Source of the DNA: Vibrio sp. 10N.261.45.E2
Lineage (GTDB): Bacteria; Pseudomonadota; Gammaproteobacteria; Enterobacterales; Vibrionaceae
Assembly (NCBI RefSeq): GCF_002875705.1
Contig: NZ_MCZZ01000111.1
Location: 62,001 to 126,000 of the forward strand
Reading direction: 5' to 3'
Length of the DNA: 64,000 nucleotides
Shown: positions 19,138 to 27,969 of the stretch, in pieces
How the letters are laid out: every line of letters starts with the position of its first letter
How positions within the stretch are numbered: position 1 is the stretch's first letter
Notes under the pieces: generated by a model
What the model was told of the DNA's origin: nothing
Database searches by the model: none
Seen by the model: only the letters and a program-made list of their open reading frames with translations
Position numbers and translations under genes: made by a program

Positions 19138-20568
19138 ATGAGCAAAGAAATTAAAGCCCAAGTTGTTGTACTTGGTTCAGGTCCTGCTGGTTACTCAGCT
19201 GCATTCCGTTGTGCGGATTTAGGTCTAGAAACAGTACTAGTTGAACGTTACAGCACTCTTGGTGGTGTATGTCTAAACGTTGGTTGTATTCCATCAAAAG
19301 CACTTCTTCACGTTTCTAAAGTAATCGAAGAAGCTAAAGCGATGGCAGAGCACGGCGTTGTATTCGGCGAGCCACAAACGGACATCAGCAAGATCCGTAT
19401 CTGGAAAGAAAAAGTAGTAGACCAACTAACTGGCGGTCTTGGCGGTATGGCTAAGATGCGTAACGTAACGGTTGTTAACGGTTTCGGTAAGTTCACAGGT
19501 CCTAACAGCATTCTTGTTGAAGGCGAAGGCGAAGCAACAACAGTTAACTTTGACAACGCAATCATCGCTGCGGGTTCTCGCCCAATCAAACTTCCTTTCA
19601 TTCCACATGAAGACCCACGCATTTGGGATTCTACGGATGCACTTGAGCTGAAAGAAGTTCCTGAAAAACTGCTTATCATGGGCGGTGGTATCATCGGTCT
19701 TGAAATGGGTACGGTTTACCACTCTCTAGGTTCTAAAGTAGACGTAGTTGAGATGTTCGACCAAGTTATCCCTGCTGCGGATAAAGACATCGTTAAAGTC
19801 TTCACTAAGCGTATTAAGAACAAGTTCAAGCTAATGCTTGAAACTAAAGTAACTGCAGTTGAAGCGAAAGAAGACGGTATCTACGTTTCAATGGAAGGCA
19901 AAAAAGCACCAGCTGAAGCTGAGCGCTACGATGCTGTTCTTGTTGCTATCGGTCGTGTTCCAAACGGTGCACTTATCGACGCTGAAAAAGCAGGTATCGA
20001 AGTTGACGAACGTGGTTTCATCAACGTTGACAAGCAAATGCGTACAAACGTTCCTCACATCCATGCGATCGGTGACGTTGTTGGCCAACCAATGCTTGCG
20101 CACAAAGGTGTGCATGAAGGTCACGTAGCTGCTGAAGTTATCTCTGGTAAGAAGCACTACTTCGATCCTAAAGTAATCCCATCAATTGCGTACACTGAGC
20201 CAGAAGTTGCTTGGGTAGGTAAGACTGAGAAAGAAGCGAAAGCGGAAGGCATCAACTACGAAGTTGCTACTTTCCCTTGGGCAGCTTCTGGTCGTGCAAT
20301 CGCTTCTGACTGTGCCGACGGTATGACTAAGATGATCTTCGACAAAGAGACTCATCGCGTAATCGGTGGTGCTGTTGTTGGTACTAACGGTGGTGAACTT
20401 CTTGGCGAAATCGGCCTAGCAATCGAGATGGGTTGTGACGCAGAAGATATCGCTCTTACTATCCACGCTCACCCGACTCTACACGAGTCTGTTGGTCTAG
20501 CTGCGGAAGTATTCGAAGGTTCAATCACTGACCTTCCAAATAAGAAAGCAGTGAAAAAGAAGAAGTAA
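19138..20568 (+). CDS. lpdA: Dihydrolipoyl dehydrogenase (E3)
   Basis: LpdA reoxidises dihydrolipoamide with NAD+ for the pyruvate and 2-oxoglutarate dehydrogenases and the glycine cleavage system. The 476 residues show the FAD motif GSGPAGYSAA, the redox disulfide C45/C50 in GGVCLNVGCIPSKALL, the NAD-binding GGGIIGLEMG near residues 182-191, a second FAD motif AIGDVVGQPMLAHKG, and the catalytic HAHPTLHES near the C-terminus. A lysine-rich tail (KKAVKKKK) closes it. Its separate transcription fits its use by several complexes. Confidence 0.98.
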   Translation: MSKEIKAQVVVLGSGPAGYSAAFRCADLGLETVLVERYSTLGGVCLNVGCIPSKALLHVSKVIEEAKAMAEHGVVFGEPQTDISKIRIWKEKVVDQLTGGLGGMAKMRNVTVVNGFGKFTGPNSILVEGEGEATTVNFDNAIIAAGSRPIKLPFIPHEDPRIWDSTDALELKEVPEKLLIMGGGIIGLEMGTVYHSLGSKVDVVEMFDQVIPAADKDIVKVFTKRIKNKFKLMLETKVTAVEAKEDGIYVSMEGKKAPAEAERYDAVLVAIGRVPNGALIDAEKAGIEVDERGFINVDKQMRTNVPHIHAIGDVVGQPMLAHKGVHEGHVAAEVISGKKHYFDPKVIPSIAYTEPEVAWVGKTEKEAKAEGINYEVATFPWAASGRAIASDCADGMTKMIFDKETHRVIGGAVVGTNGGELLGEIGLAIEMGCDAEDIALTIHAHPTLHESVGLAAEVFEGSITDLPNKKAVKKKK

Positions 20569-20598
20569 TTCTTTCTTAGCCACTCGCTAATGTTTTTA

Positions 20599-20627
20599 AA
20601 AGCCGCTGATTCGTCAGCGGCTTTTTT
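20599..20627 (+). terminator. Terminator after lpdA
   Basis: A perfect 11-bp stem (AAAGCCGCTGA pairing with TCAGCGGCTTT) with a stable TTCG tetraloop is followed by a T run. Confidence 0.95.
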
Positions 20628-20713
20628 ATGTCTGAAGTAAGGAGCAGGAACGTTTCACTCCGAGATGCGAGTACGCAGCGCTCTAGTATACGAAGAGCGA
20701 GTGCTAAAACAAA

Positions 20714-20740
20714 AAGGGTTGACCCATTAGGTCAACCCTT
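20714..20740 (-). terminator. Terminator after the luxR-type gene
   Basis: AAGGGTTGACC pairs with GGTCAACCCTT across a 5-base loop. Read on the minus strand it is followed by TTTTTGTTTT, 17 bases past the regulator's stop codon. Confidence 0.9.
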
Positions 20741-20757
20741 CACTATTCTTCTCGAAT

Positions 20758-21363
20758 CTACTTATAAATGCACAGCATGTTCAAGTAGCTATCCGTTAAG
20801 CTTGAAAGCTCTTCCGGTGTTTCTACACGCTTCGCTTGAATGAATAGTGAGTAGCAGATGCCGTGGAACAGGTTCGCCAGATGTTTAGGGTCGTGATCGT
20901 CACAGACTTCGCCACGTTCAATCGCTTTGCTGAACATGTTTTGTACTAACATTTGGTTGGTGCGGTTAGTTGTTACGAACAGCGGCCATACTTCATCACG
21001 AGTCGAAGCACTCCATTCGAACCACACATTTAACCAATGGCTATCTTGAGCGACTAACGTCACCATTTCAGTCGCAATATTATGTAGGTTTTGTTTTGCG
21101 TGAATATCCAAGTCGATATTGTCTGAAAGGAAGTTAGAGAATTGACGGACAACGTGATTAAGTACTTCATCAACCAGATCTTCACGGGTAGGGAAGTAGT
21201 TGAATACCGTTGCTACAGACACCTGAGCGATGTCTGCAATATCTGCGTGTCCACCACGACCGATGCCGCGGCGAGAGAATACCTCAAGAGCAATTTCCAT
21301 CAATTGAAGTTTTCTTTTTAAAGGTGAAAGCCTAGTTCTAGGTCTCTTAGATATTGAGTCCAT
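20758..21363 (-). CDS. luxR: Quorum-sensing master regulator of the LuxR/HapR/SmcR/OpaR family (TetR type)
   Basis: This TetR-family regulator controls the low-to-high cell density switch in vibrios (LuxR of V. harveyi, HapR, SmcR, OpaR, LitR). The 201 residues have the N-terminal helix-turn-helix at about 20-65 (RRGIGRGGHADIADIAQVSVATVFNYFPTREDLV, quoted here only in part: GIGRGGHADIADIAQVSVAT and FNYFPTRED) and a C-terminal dimer and ligand domain (HWLNVWFEWSASTRDEVWP). It is 74 bases before a strong terminator-side gap to lpdA and divergent from hpt, the classical Vibrio location. A likely Qrr sRNA pairing site overlaps its ribosome binding site. The symbol follows the V. harveyi usage and is not the V. 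fischeri LuxR. Confidence 0.95.
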   Translation of the reverse strand: MDSISKRPRTRLSPLKRKLQLMEIALEVFSRRGIGRGGHADIADIAQVSVATVFNYFPTREDLVDEVLNHVVRQFSNFLSDNIDLDIHAKQNLHNIATEMVTLVAQDSHWLNVWFEWSASTRDEVWPLFVTTNRTNQMLVQNMFSKAIERGEVCDDHDPKHLANLFHGICYSLFIQAKRVETPEELSSLTDSYLNMLCIYK

Positions 21364-21370
21364 TTTATTT

Positions 21371-21381
21371 TCCTTGCCAAC
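21371..21381 (-). promoter_or_regulatory. Likely Qrr small-RNA pairing site over the luxR ribosome binding site
   Basis: On the minus strand GTTGGCAAGGA ends in the Shine-Dalgarno AGGA, seven bases before the ATG. The first ten bases match the complement of the conserved Qrr segment CCTAGCCAAC at nine positions. The Qrr sequence is from memory; no qrr gene lies in this window. Confidence 0.65.
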
Positions 21382-21393
21382 GAAATTTTTATA

Positions 21394-21415
21394 TTAATGA
21401 TTTTATTATTATTTA
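21394..21415. promoter_or_regulatory. Possible LuxR-type autoregulatory operator
   Basis: This A/T-rich 22-mer matches the published LuxR consensus half-sites (TTATTGAT and its inverse) at about 14 of 22 positions. It lies 30-50 bases before the start codon, where self-repression would be expected. In such A/T-rich DNA a chance match is quite possible. Confidence 0.3.
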
Positions 21416-21700
21416 AGCCAAGATGAGTGTAATGGTGCATATGCGAATGGTCAATCCTTTCAGCTTGTTTTATAGACAGTTACATCAAACTTGATACATA
21501 AAGCGTGATCAGTATTGATGTGAAAGGAGGCGAGTATGGGATAGGGCACCAGCGCACATTTCGTTGAGAATCTGACAGTAAATTCGAACCATAAGGTGGT
21601 GTGGGTATTTGAGCAGTGCTAGACTTACGCACAAAATTGAGCGACACAACTGACGAAACTGTCAACATTCGTCGCAATCACCAAATAGAATGAGAGCAGT

Positions 21701-22231
21701 ATGAAGCATACAGTTGAAGTCATGATCTCTGAGCAAGAAGTTCAGGATCGAGTGAACGAACTAGGCAAACAGATCACGGAGCACTACAAAGGTAGTGAAG
21801 ATCTAGTTTTAGTTGGCTTATTGCGTGGATCTTTTGTCTTTATGGCGGATCTTGCTCGTGCTATCGATTTAACTCACCAAGTTGATTTCATGACCGCGTC
21901 TAGCTACGGCAACGGCATGGAAAGCTCACGTGATGTTCGTATTTTGAAAGACCTTGATGATGATATCCAAGGTAAAGACGTTCTACTTGTAGAAGATATT
22001 ATCGATACAGGTAACACGCTGACTAAAGTAAAAGAGATTCTGAGCCTACGTGGCCCTAAATCAATCGAAATTTGTACGCTACTAGACAAACCTTCTCGCC
22101 GTGAAGTGACTGTAGATACAAAGTGGATTGGTTTTGAAATCCCAGATGAGTTCGTGGTTGGTGTTGGTATCGACTACGCTCAAAAATATCGTCACCTACC
22201 ATACATCGGTAAGGTAGTACCTCAAGAGTAA
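21701..22231 (+). CDS. hpt: Hypoxanthine phosphoribosyltransferase
   Basis: Hpt salvages hypoxanthine (and some guanine) to IMP with PRPP. The 176 residues are the usual length. The PRPP-binding motif [13 protein letters not shown] is at 94-106, with the flexible-loop region [15 protein letters not shown] before it and the base-specificity segment [20 protein letters not shown] near the end. It is convergent with the carbonic anhydrase gene and shares a terminator with it. The hpt-can pairing is the same in E. coli. Confidence 0.96.
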   Translation: MKHTVEVMISEQEVQDRVNELGKQITEHYKGSEDLVLVGLLRGSFVFMADLARAIDLTHQVDFMTASSYGNGMESSRDVRILKDLDDDIQGKDVLLVEDIIDTGNTLTKVKEILSLRGPKSIEICTLLDKPSRREVTVDTKWIGFEIPDEFVVGVGIDYAQKYRHLPYIGKVVPQE

Positions 22232-22261
22232 TCACTACGCTTGTCGATTAGAAGTCATTAA

Positions 22262-22284
22262 AAAGCCCGCTTGATGCGGGCTTT
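22262..22284. terminator. Shared terminator between hpt and the carbonic anhydrase gene
   Basis: AAAGCCCGC pairs with GCGGGCTTT across a 5-base loop. The T tract is better on the minus strand (CTTTTTAATG), but the hairpin can serve both convergent genes. Confidence 0.8.
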
Positions 22285-22304
22285 GTGCATTTATTACGTC
22301 AGGG

Positions 22305-22973
22305 CTAGCTTTGTTGACTAAGAAGAGGCATCGTTAAGATCTTATTTAGTGCCTCTAGGTGACTGTTCTCTAGGGTATCGTTACTTGAACAACGTACGCC
22401 AAGGTCTTGTAACTTGCCATCGCCAATACCGTAAACCACACCGTGGATTTCAACGTCTTGGCCTCGCTCCCATGCGTTTTGCATAATGGTTGAATTACCT
22501 AGGTTATAAACTTGCTCTGCGACGTTAATCTCGCACAGTTTGTCACCCCATTGCTCACGAGGAAGCCCCTCGATTTGCTTACGGTATTTTAAGTAATTGT
22601 CGCGGATGTGAAGCAACCAGTTGTTGATAAGGCCAAGCTTAGGATTATCAATCGCCGCGTTAACACCGCCACAACCGTAGTGACCACAGACAATGATGTG
22701 TTTTACTTTGAGTACATCGACGGCGTACTGTACTACTGAGAGGCAGTTTAGGTCGGTATGAACCACTTGGTTCGCCACATTTCGGTGAACAAACAGTTCG
22801 CCAGAATACAAACCAGTGAGACGCTCGGCCGGAACACGGCTATCTGAGCAGCCAATCCATAGAAACCCAGGGCTTTGACCCTCTTCAAGCGTTGTAAAAT
22901 ACTCAGGTCGCTCTGAACGAATTTCGTCTGACCATTTAGAGTTGTTTTCAAAAAGCTGTTTAATCTCTGGCAT
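22305..22973 (-). CDS. can: Beta-class carbonic anhydrase
   Basis: The enzyme interconverts CO2 and bicarbonate. The 222 residues show the beta-class zinc ligands C42, H98 and C101 with D44 and R46 ([22 protein letters not shown]), closely matching E. coli Can (YadF). It is cytoplasmic and has no signal peptide. It lies divergently beside a SulP anion transporter with 244 bases between start codons; that family includes bicarbonate transporters, so the pair may act on inorganic carbon supply. Confidence 0.96.
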   Translation of the reverse strand: MPEIKQLFENNSKWSDEIRSERPEYFTTLEEGQSPGFLWIGCSDSRVPAERLTGLYSGELFVHRNVANQVVHTDLNCLSVVQYAVDVLKVKHIIVCGHYGCGGVNAAIDNPKLGLINNWLLHIRDNYLKYRKQIEGLPREQWGDKLCEINVAEQVYNLGNSTIMQNAWERGQDVEIHGVVYGIGDGKLQDLGVRCSSNDTLENSHLEALNKILTMPLLSQQS

Positions 22974-23217
22974 TTTGCGTCTTACATCCCTTAATTAAGA
23001 ATCTCAACTATACACAATGTTACAAATTCAATCTCGTAAAAACTGTGTCAAATAGTACTCATCTGACGTGTACTCGTCGTTAAAATCATTAACTTAGCGT
23101 AGAAGCTTCGATCCGGTTATAAGACATGAATAATGTGATTGAATTAACACTTTCTGAACACTTGATACATTTGTTAGAGTGATAAGGTTTGTCATTTCAT
23201 CATCAGGAAGGTGTGTT

Positions 23218-24891
23218 TTGTTTGGAAGTCGTTTTACGGATATCAATCTCAAAGGGGATATGTTTGGTGGTGTCACTACAGCCATCATTTCATTACCTTT
23301 AGCGTTGGCATTTGGTGTTGCTTCTGGTGCGGGCGCGGAAGCTGGCCTTTGGGGTGCCATCATGGTTGGCCTATTTGCGGCATTGTTTGGTGGCTCGAGC
23401 AGTCTGATCTCAGAACCAACCGGCCCGATGACGGTAATCATGACAGCCGTAATGACCAGCATGGTGGCCAAGTACCCTGAAACCGGAATGGCAATGACCT
23501 TCACCGTAGTAATGATGGCCGGTGCTTTTCAGATATTACTCGGTACATTAAAGCTCGGAAAATACGTCACTTTGATGCCATATAGCGTGATCTCCGGATT
23601 TATGTCGGGTATTGGCGTTATTCTGATTATTCTTCAGTTGTCTCCTTTATTAGGACACGCCGCCCCTTCTGGCGGAGTGATGGGCACGCTTTCTGCACTT
23701 CCAGATACGTTGGCTAATCTCAAAATCAGCGAGCTGTTTTTAGGAGCATTGACGCTCGGTATTCTTTTCGGTTTTCCTGCTAAATATCGTAAATATGTGC
23801 CCGCTCAACTGGTCGCTTTGGTTGCTGTGACACTCCTGTCCGTCATTATCTTTGATACCGACTCTATTCGCCGTATTGGTGAAATCCCAGCTGGTTTACC
23901 TTCTCTTGTTATTCCTACGATCAGCGCAGAGCAATTCACCACCATGGTTATTGATGCCTTGGTGCTTGGTACGTTGGGCTGCATTGATACGCTTCTGACC
24001 GCGGTTATCGGAGACTCACTGACTCGTAAAGAGCACGATTCAGACAAAGAACTTCGCGGTCAAGGTATTGCGAATATGATTTCTGGCTTGTTCGGCGCTT
24101 TGCCGGGCGCTGGTGCTACTATGGGGACGGTCACTAATATCCAAGTAGGTGCTCGTTCTCCACTATCAGGTGTTATTCGTGCATTAGTTCTGGCGCTGGT
24201 GGTATTGGTCGCGGGTGGCTTAACAGAGCCGATTCCAATGGCTGTATTGGCTGGCATCGCGATGTATGTTGGTTTCAATATTCTTGATTGGAGTTTTATC
24301 CAGCGCGCGCACAAGGTCAGTTATGCGGGCATGGGTGTGATGTACGGTGTGATGCTACTGACTGTGTTTGTTGACTTGATTATTGCGGTTGGCCTTGGTG
24401 TGTTTATCTCGAACATTCTGATTATTGAAAGGTTGAGCCGAGAGCAAGCGAGACAAGTTAAGGCGATCAGCGATGGTGATGATGAAGACGATATCCCACT
24501 CACCGATAGCGAACGTCAGTTACTCGATAGTGCAAATGGTAAGGTGCTGTTCTTTTATCTTTCTGGGCCGATGATATTCAGTGTATCAAAGGCTATTTCA
24601 CGTCAGCACTCAAGTATCTCAGATTATGAAGCGATGATTCTAGACCTGACGGATGTGCCTATGATTGATGTCACCGTAGGCTTAGCACTAGAAAATGCGA
24701 TTAAGGATGCATTGGATGCGCAGTGCGAGGTGTACCTGTTGTGTCCGAATGAGAACACTCGTCAACAACTAGAGAAGTTCCACGTGATTGACCTAGTGCC
24801 TAAATCCAACACTTATCGATTCAGATATGAAGCCCTGACAGCAGCAACAAGCTATGTCGACAGAGATGAACATCAATTTGAGTCAGTTTAA
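23218..24891 (+). CDS. SulP-family anion transporter with STAS domain
   Basis: SulP (SLC26) proteins carry sulfate, bicarbonate or dicarboxylates. The protein has about 557 residues with 10-14 membrane helices (INLKGDMFGGVTTAIISLPL at the start) and a C-terminal STAS domain from about residue 445 (VLFFYLSGPMIFSVSK, then MILDLTDVPMIDVT). The preferred start is a TTG at 23218 with AGGAAGG six bases before it; a GTG at 23179 would give 13 more residues but lacks a ribosome binding site. The substrate cannot be read from sequence; the neighbouring carbonic anhydrase suggests bicarbonate. Confidence 0.88.
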   Translation: MFGSRFTDINLKGDMFGGVTTAIISLPLALAFGVASGAGAEAGLWGAIMVGLFAALFGGSSSLISEPTGPMTVIMTAVMTSMVAKYPETGMAMTFTVVMMAGAFQILLGTLKLGKYVTLMPYSVISGFMSGIGVILIILQLSPLLGHAAPSGGVMGTLSALPDTLANLKISELFLGALTLGILFGFPAKYRKYVPAQLVALVAVTLLSVIIFDTDSIRRIGEIPAGLPSLVIPTISAEQFTTMVIDALVLGTLGCIDTLLTAVIGDSLTRKEHDSDKELRGQGIANMISGLFGALPGAGATMGTVTNIQVGARSPLSGVIRALVLALVVLVAGGLTEPIPMAVLAGIAMYVGFNILDWSFIQRAHKVSYAGMGVMYGVMLLTVFVDLIIAVGLGVFISNILIIERLSREQARQVKAISDGDDEDDIPLTDSERQLLDSANGKVLFFYLSGPMIFSVSKAISRQHSSISDYEAMILDLTDVPMIDVTVGLALENAIKDALDAQCEVYLLCPNENTRQQLEKFHVIDLVPKSNTYRFRYEALTAATSYVDRDEHQFESV

Positions 24892-25240
24892 TTTTCAGCA
24901 ATGATCTGACATGAATGAGCTGATATAAATAATCTAATATGAATAAGCCATAGACGCTCACTTCAATACTGATCATTAATGCCGTTAAGTGAATAACTTA
25001 GCGGCATTTTTGTATCTATTGAACGCTGATTTGGTCTTCAGGTAGCTGAGATGCTTATTTGTTTTCGAAAGAAACTCTCACACGATATTTGTATTCATCG
25101 TTAATCAACGATAAACTTGTTTGCAAAATGGCCGAGTAAATAAGTTTGAGTTAGTTTTCTGCTAGCTCGTTTTAAGCATAACTTTCTTCCTCATACTCGG
25201 TCGTCAACATCTTATCTATAGCAAATGGCAGTCTATCTCT
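24892..25240. other. 349-base intergenic region between the SulP gene and yadG
   Basis: It holds the SulP terminator at 24979-25012 and a small inverted repeat (ATCGTT/AACGAT at 25097-25112). The rest is A/T-rich and presumably contains the yadG promoter. I see no gene in it. Confidence 0.6.
24979..25012 (+). terminator. Terminator after the SulP gene
   Basis: AATGCCGTTAAGT pairs with ACTTAGCGGCATT with one mispair around a short loop, followed by TTTTGT. Confidence 0.8.
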
Positions 25241-26158
25241 ATGTATGCATTAGAAATTGAGCAATTAAGAAAAACTTATGCTGGGGGCTTCGAGGCTCTT
25301 AAGGGCGTTAGTTTACAAGTAGAAAAAGGCGACTTTTACGCACTGCTTGGTCCAAATGGTGCGGGTAAATCAACCACCATTGGTGTTATATCTTCACTGG
25401 TAAATAAAACGTCAGGCAAGGTTAAAGTCTTCGGCTACGACATTGATACCGACTTGGAGTTGGCTAAGCAGAACTTAGGTTTAGTGCCTCAAGAGTTTAA
25501 CTTTAACCCGTTCGAAACCGTTGAGCAGATCGTGTTGCAACAAGCGGGTTATTACGGTGTGCCAAAAGCATTAGCGAAAGAGCGAGCGAAAAAGTACCTA
25601 TCTCAACTCGATTTGTGGGAAAAGCGTGGCGAACGTGCGCGAAACTTGTCTGGTGGTATGAAGCGTCGTTTGATGATCGCGCGTGCATTGATGCATGAAC
25701 CTCATTTGTTGATCCTTGATGAACCAACAGCAGGCGTTGATATTGAACTGCGTCGTTCAATGTGGGAATTCCTAAAAGAGATCAACGAAAAGCAGGGCAT
25801 TACCATTATCTTGACCACGCACTACCTAGAAGAAGCAGAAATGTTGTGTCGTAACATTGGCATCATTAATCGCGGTGAGCTAATTGAGAACACAACAATG
25901 AAAGCCTTGTTGGGCAAGTTGAGTGCGGAGACCTTTATTTTGGATCTGGAAGAGGGGGCGACTGAACCTAAGCTTGAAGGCGTTAATAGCCAAGTGATGG
26001 TCAATGGCTCGCTAGAAATCGAAATCGACAAGAACCTAGGTTTGAATACCATCTTTGCTCAATTGAGCGAGCAACAGGTTAAAGTCCTCTCTATGCGTAA
26101 CAAAGCAAACCGTCTAGAAGAGCTATTTGTAAGTATCGTCCGTGAAGGGAGTAAATAA
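25241..26158 (+). CDS. yadG: ABC transporter ATP-binding protein YadG
   Basis: This is the ATPase of a two-gene ABC-2 type exporter. The 305 residues have Walker A GPNGAGKS at 37-44, the signature LSGGMKRRL, Walker B LLILDEPTAG, and a C-terminal extension of about 80 residues after the nucleotide-binding domain. The substrate is unknown; related ABC-2 systems export drugs, polysaccharides or lipids. It is followed by yadH with only a one-base gap, and the can-yadG-yadH order is as in E. coli. Confidence 0.93.
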   Translation: MYALEIEQLRKTYAGGFEALKGVSLQVEKGDFYALLGPNGAGKSTTIGVISSLVNKTSGKVKVFGYDIDTDLELAKQNLGLVPQEFNFNPFETVEQIVLQQAGYYGVPKALAKERAKKYLSQLDLWEKRGERARNLSGGMKRRLMIARALMHEPHLLILDEPTAGVDIELRRSMWEFLKEINEKQGITIILTTHYLEEAEMLCRNIGIINRGELIENTTMKALLGKLSAETFILDLEEGATEPKLEGVNSQVMVNGSLEIEIDKNLGLNTIFAQLSEQQVKVLSMRNKANRLEELFVSIVREGSK

Positions 26159-26159
26159 T

Positions 26160-26930
26160 ATGTACAGCCTATATTGGACAGCTTTCTGCAGTTTGTTGAC
26201 CAAAGAGATTAATCGCTTCACGCGCATCTGGGTGCAAACTTTGGTGCCGCCAGCGATTACCATGACGCTTTACTTCATCATCTTCGGTAACCTGATTGGT
26301 GCGCGTATTGGTGAAATGAACGGCTTTAGTTACATGGAATATATTGTGCCCGGCCTGATCATGATGTCGGTGATCACCAACTCGTACTCCAACGTTGCTT
26401 CGTCGTTCTTTAGTGCCAAATTCCAGAAGAACATTGAAGAGCTGCTTGTAGCACCTGTTCCTAACTACGTGATTATCGCCGGCTTCGTAATGGGCGGTGT
26501 GGTTCGTGGCTTGTTAGTGGGCACCATAGTAACGTTCGTGTCGTTGTTCTTTGTCGACCTACAAGTTGACCATTGGGGCGTGATCATTGCGACGGTATTT
26601 TTAACTTCAGTTGTGTTCGCTCTGGGTGGCTTGATTAACGCTGTGTTCGCACGCACGTTTGATGATATCTCGATCATTCCGACCTTCATCCTGACGCCTC
26701 TGACTTATCTTGGCGGTGTGTTCTACTCAATCAGCTTACTGCCTGAGTTCTGGCAAGGTGTATCGAAGCTGAACCCTATCGTGTACATGGTCAACGCGTT
26801 CAGGTATGGCTTCTTGGGTGTGTCTGATGTGGGTATCGTGACGTCGTTTGGTGTACTGGGCGTGTTTATCGTGCTTTTGTATGGCATTGCTCACTACCTA
26901 GTGACAAAGGGTATTGGTTTACGTAGCTAA
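26160..26930 (+). CDS. yadH: ABC-2 type transporter permease YadH
   Basis: This is the membrane partner of YadG. From the ATG at 26160 it has 256 residues beginning MYSLYWTAFCSLLTKEINRF. It has six predicted helices and the ABC-2 signature region (IPTFILTPLTYLGGVFYS). An in-frame start at 26142 would overlap yadG and add six residues; the ATG after GTAAATAAT fits better, with GGGAG as ribosome binding site. It ends before a strong bidirectional terminator. Confidence 0.93.
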   Translation: MYSLYWTAFCSLLTKEINRFTRIWVQTLVPPAITMTLYFIIFGNLIGARIGEMNGFSYMEYIVPGLIMMSVITNSYSNVASSFFSAKFQKNIEELLVAPVPNYVIIAGFVMGGVVRGLLVGTIVTFVSLFFVDLQVDHWGVIIATVFLTSVVFALGGLINAVFARTFDDISIIPTFILTPLTYLGGVFYSISLLPEFWQGVSKLNPIVYMVNAFRYGFLGVSDVGIVTSFGVLGVFIVLLYGIAHYLVTKGIGLRS

Positions 26931-26977
26931 TTCTTAATTACCCGGGATCGCTCAATAATCCTGAATCGCAGGCAAAG

Positions 26978-27007
26978 AAAAAGGTCGATATTACATCGAC
27001 CTTTTTT
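26978..27007. terminator. Shared terminator between yadH and panC
   Basis: AAAGGTCGAT pairs with ATCGACCTTT across a 5-base loop, with T runs on both strands, between two convergent genes. Confidence 0.9.
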
Positions 27008-27070
27008 GTCTCTTTCATTTGTGCTTTTGCTTCGCGTTAGGAGCTGGTCTACGTAAAGAGCAAAAAGCGA

Positions 27071-27961
27071 TTACTCAGCGGTTTCTTCTTTCACTTCTTC
27101 TTTGGTTTCCGTTACCAAATCTAAAACTTGGTTATCGATAAGACGAGTCTTACCTAGGAAAGCCGACATAAGAATCACAGCTTGAGTTGATTCTGGAGTG
27201 ATCGCTTGTAGCGTTTTCGCATCACAAATGAATATCTCATCTGGTTGAAGATCGGCAGCGCGTAGCTGGTCGGTAGCATCTTCAATCACTGATGCGTAAT
27301 CATCGCGACCACCGCGAATAGCACTGCTGATCCAGCGCATAGTACGCGCTAGAACTGGCGCTCGTTGGCGCTCGTCAATCGTTAGGTTGCTATTGCGAGA
27401 GCTCATTGCCAAGCCATCCATTTCACGAACGGTCGCAACGCCCACAACTTTAATGTCTAACGCTAAGTCAGTAGTCATCTGGCGAATAACAGCAAGCTGC
27501 TGGAAGTCTTTTTTGCCGAAGCATGCAAAATCTGGCTGAACAATGTTAAACAGCTTGGTGACAATTGTCGCTACGCCACGGAAGTGACCTGGACGAGACG
27601 CACCTTCAAGCATGTGAGATATGCCTGGAACCTCAACAAACGTCTGTTTGTCTAATCCCTCTGGGTACATAATCTCTGGCGTGGGTGTAAATACTAGCTC
27701 AACGCCTTCGCCTGTCAGTTTGCTTAAATCTGCTTCTAACGTGCGAGGGTAGTTGTTTAGGTCGTCGGCACGGTCAAACTGCATTGGGTTTACAAAAATG
27801 CTTACCACAACAATGTCTGCCAGTTCACGAGCTTTCTTTACAAGAGTCAGGTGACCTTCATGCAGGTTTCCCATTGTCGGTACAAAAGCAACCGTACGTC
27901 CATCACGCTTAAACTGTTTAATCTGCTCACGAAGAGCCGCTATTTCAGCAAAAGTTTGCAT
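27071..27961 (-). CDS. panC: Pantoate-beta-alanine ligase (pantothenate synthetase)
   Basis: PanC joins pantoate and beta-alanine with ATP to make pantothenate. The 296 residues have the HIGH-like motif [10 protein letters not shown] at 28-37, the FGKKDFQQL segment near 148-156 and the KMSKS-like MSSRN. The C-terminus has a Glu/Thr-rich tail ([12 protein letters not shown]) beyond the usual end. It lies 8 bases after panB in the same direction. No panD lies beside it. Confidence 0.96.
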   Translation of the reverse strand: MQTFAEIAALREQIKQFKRDGRTVAFVPTMGNLHEGHLTLVKKARELADIVVVSIFVNPMQFDRADDLNNYPRTLEADLSKLTGEGVELVFTPTPEIMYPEGLDKQTFVEVPGISHMLEGASRPGHFRGVATIVTKLFNIVQPDFACFGKKDFQQLAVIRQMTTDLALDIKVVGVATVREMDGLAMSSRNSNLTIDERQRAPVLARTMRWISSAIRGGRDDYASVIEDATDQLRAADLQPDEIFICDAKTLQAITPESTQAVILMSAFLGKTRLIDNQVLDLVTETKEEVKEETAE

Positions 27962-27969
27962 ACTTACTC

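Larger units (their letters stand above)
21364..21700. other. 337-base divergent region between the luxR-type gene and hpt
   Basis: The part next to the regulator is A/T-rich and holds the Qrr pairing site and a possible LuxR operator, listed separately. The rest should carry the hpt promoter. A 65-codon open frame at 21480-21677 has no recognisable features. Confidence 0.6.

Noticed and set aside
20640..20713. Sequence with GCGAGTACGCAGCGCTCTAG-like runs after lpdA, considered as an IS end or REP element
   Set aside because: No clear inverted repeat or target duplication is visible. It may be a remnant of a dispersed repeat but cannot be supported from one copy.
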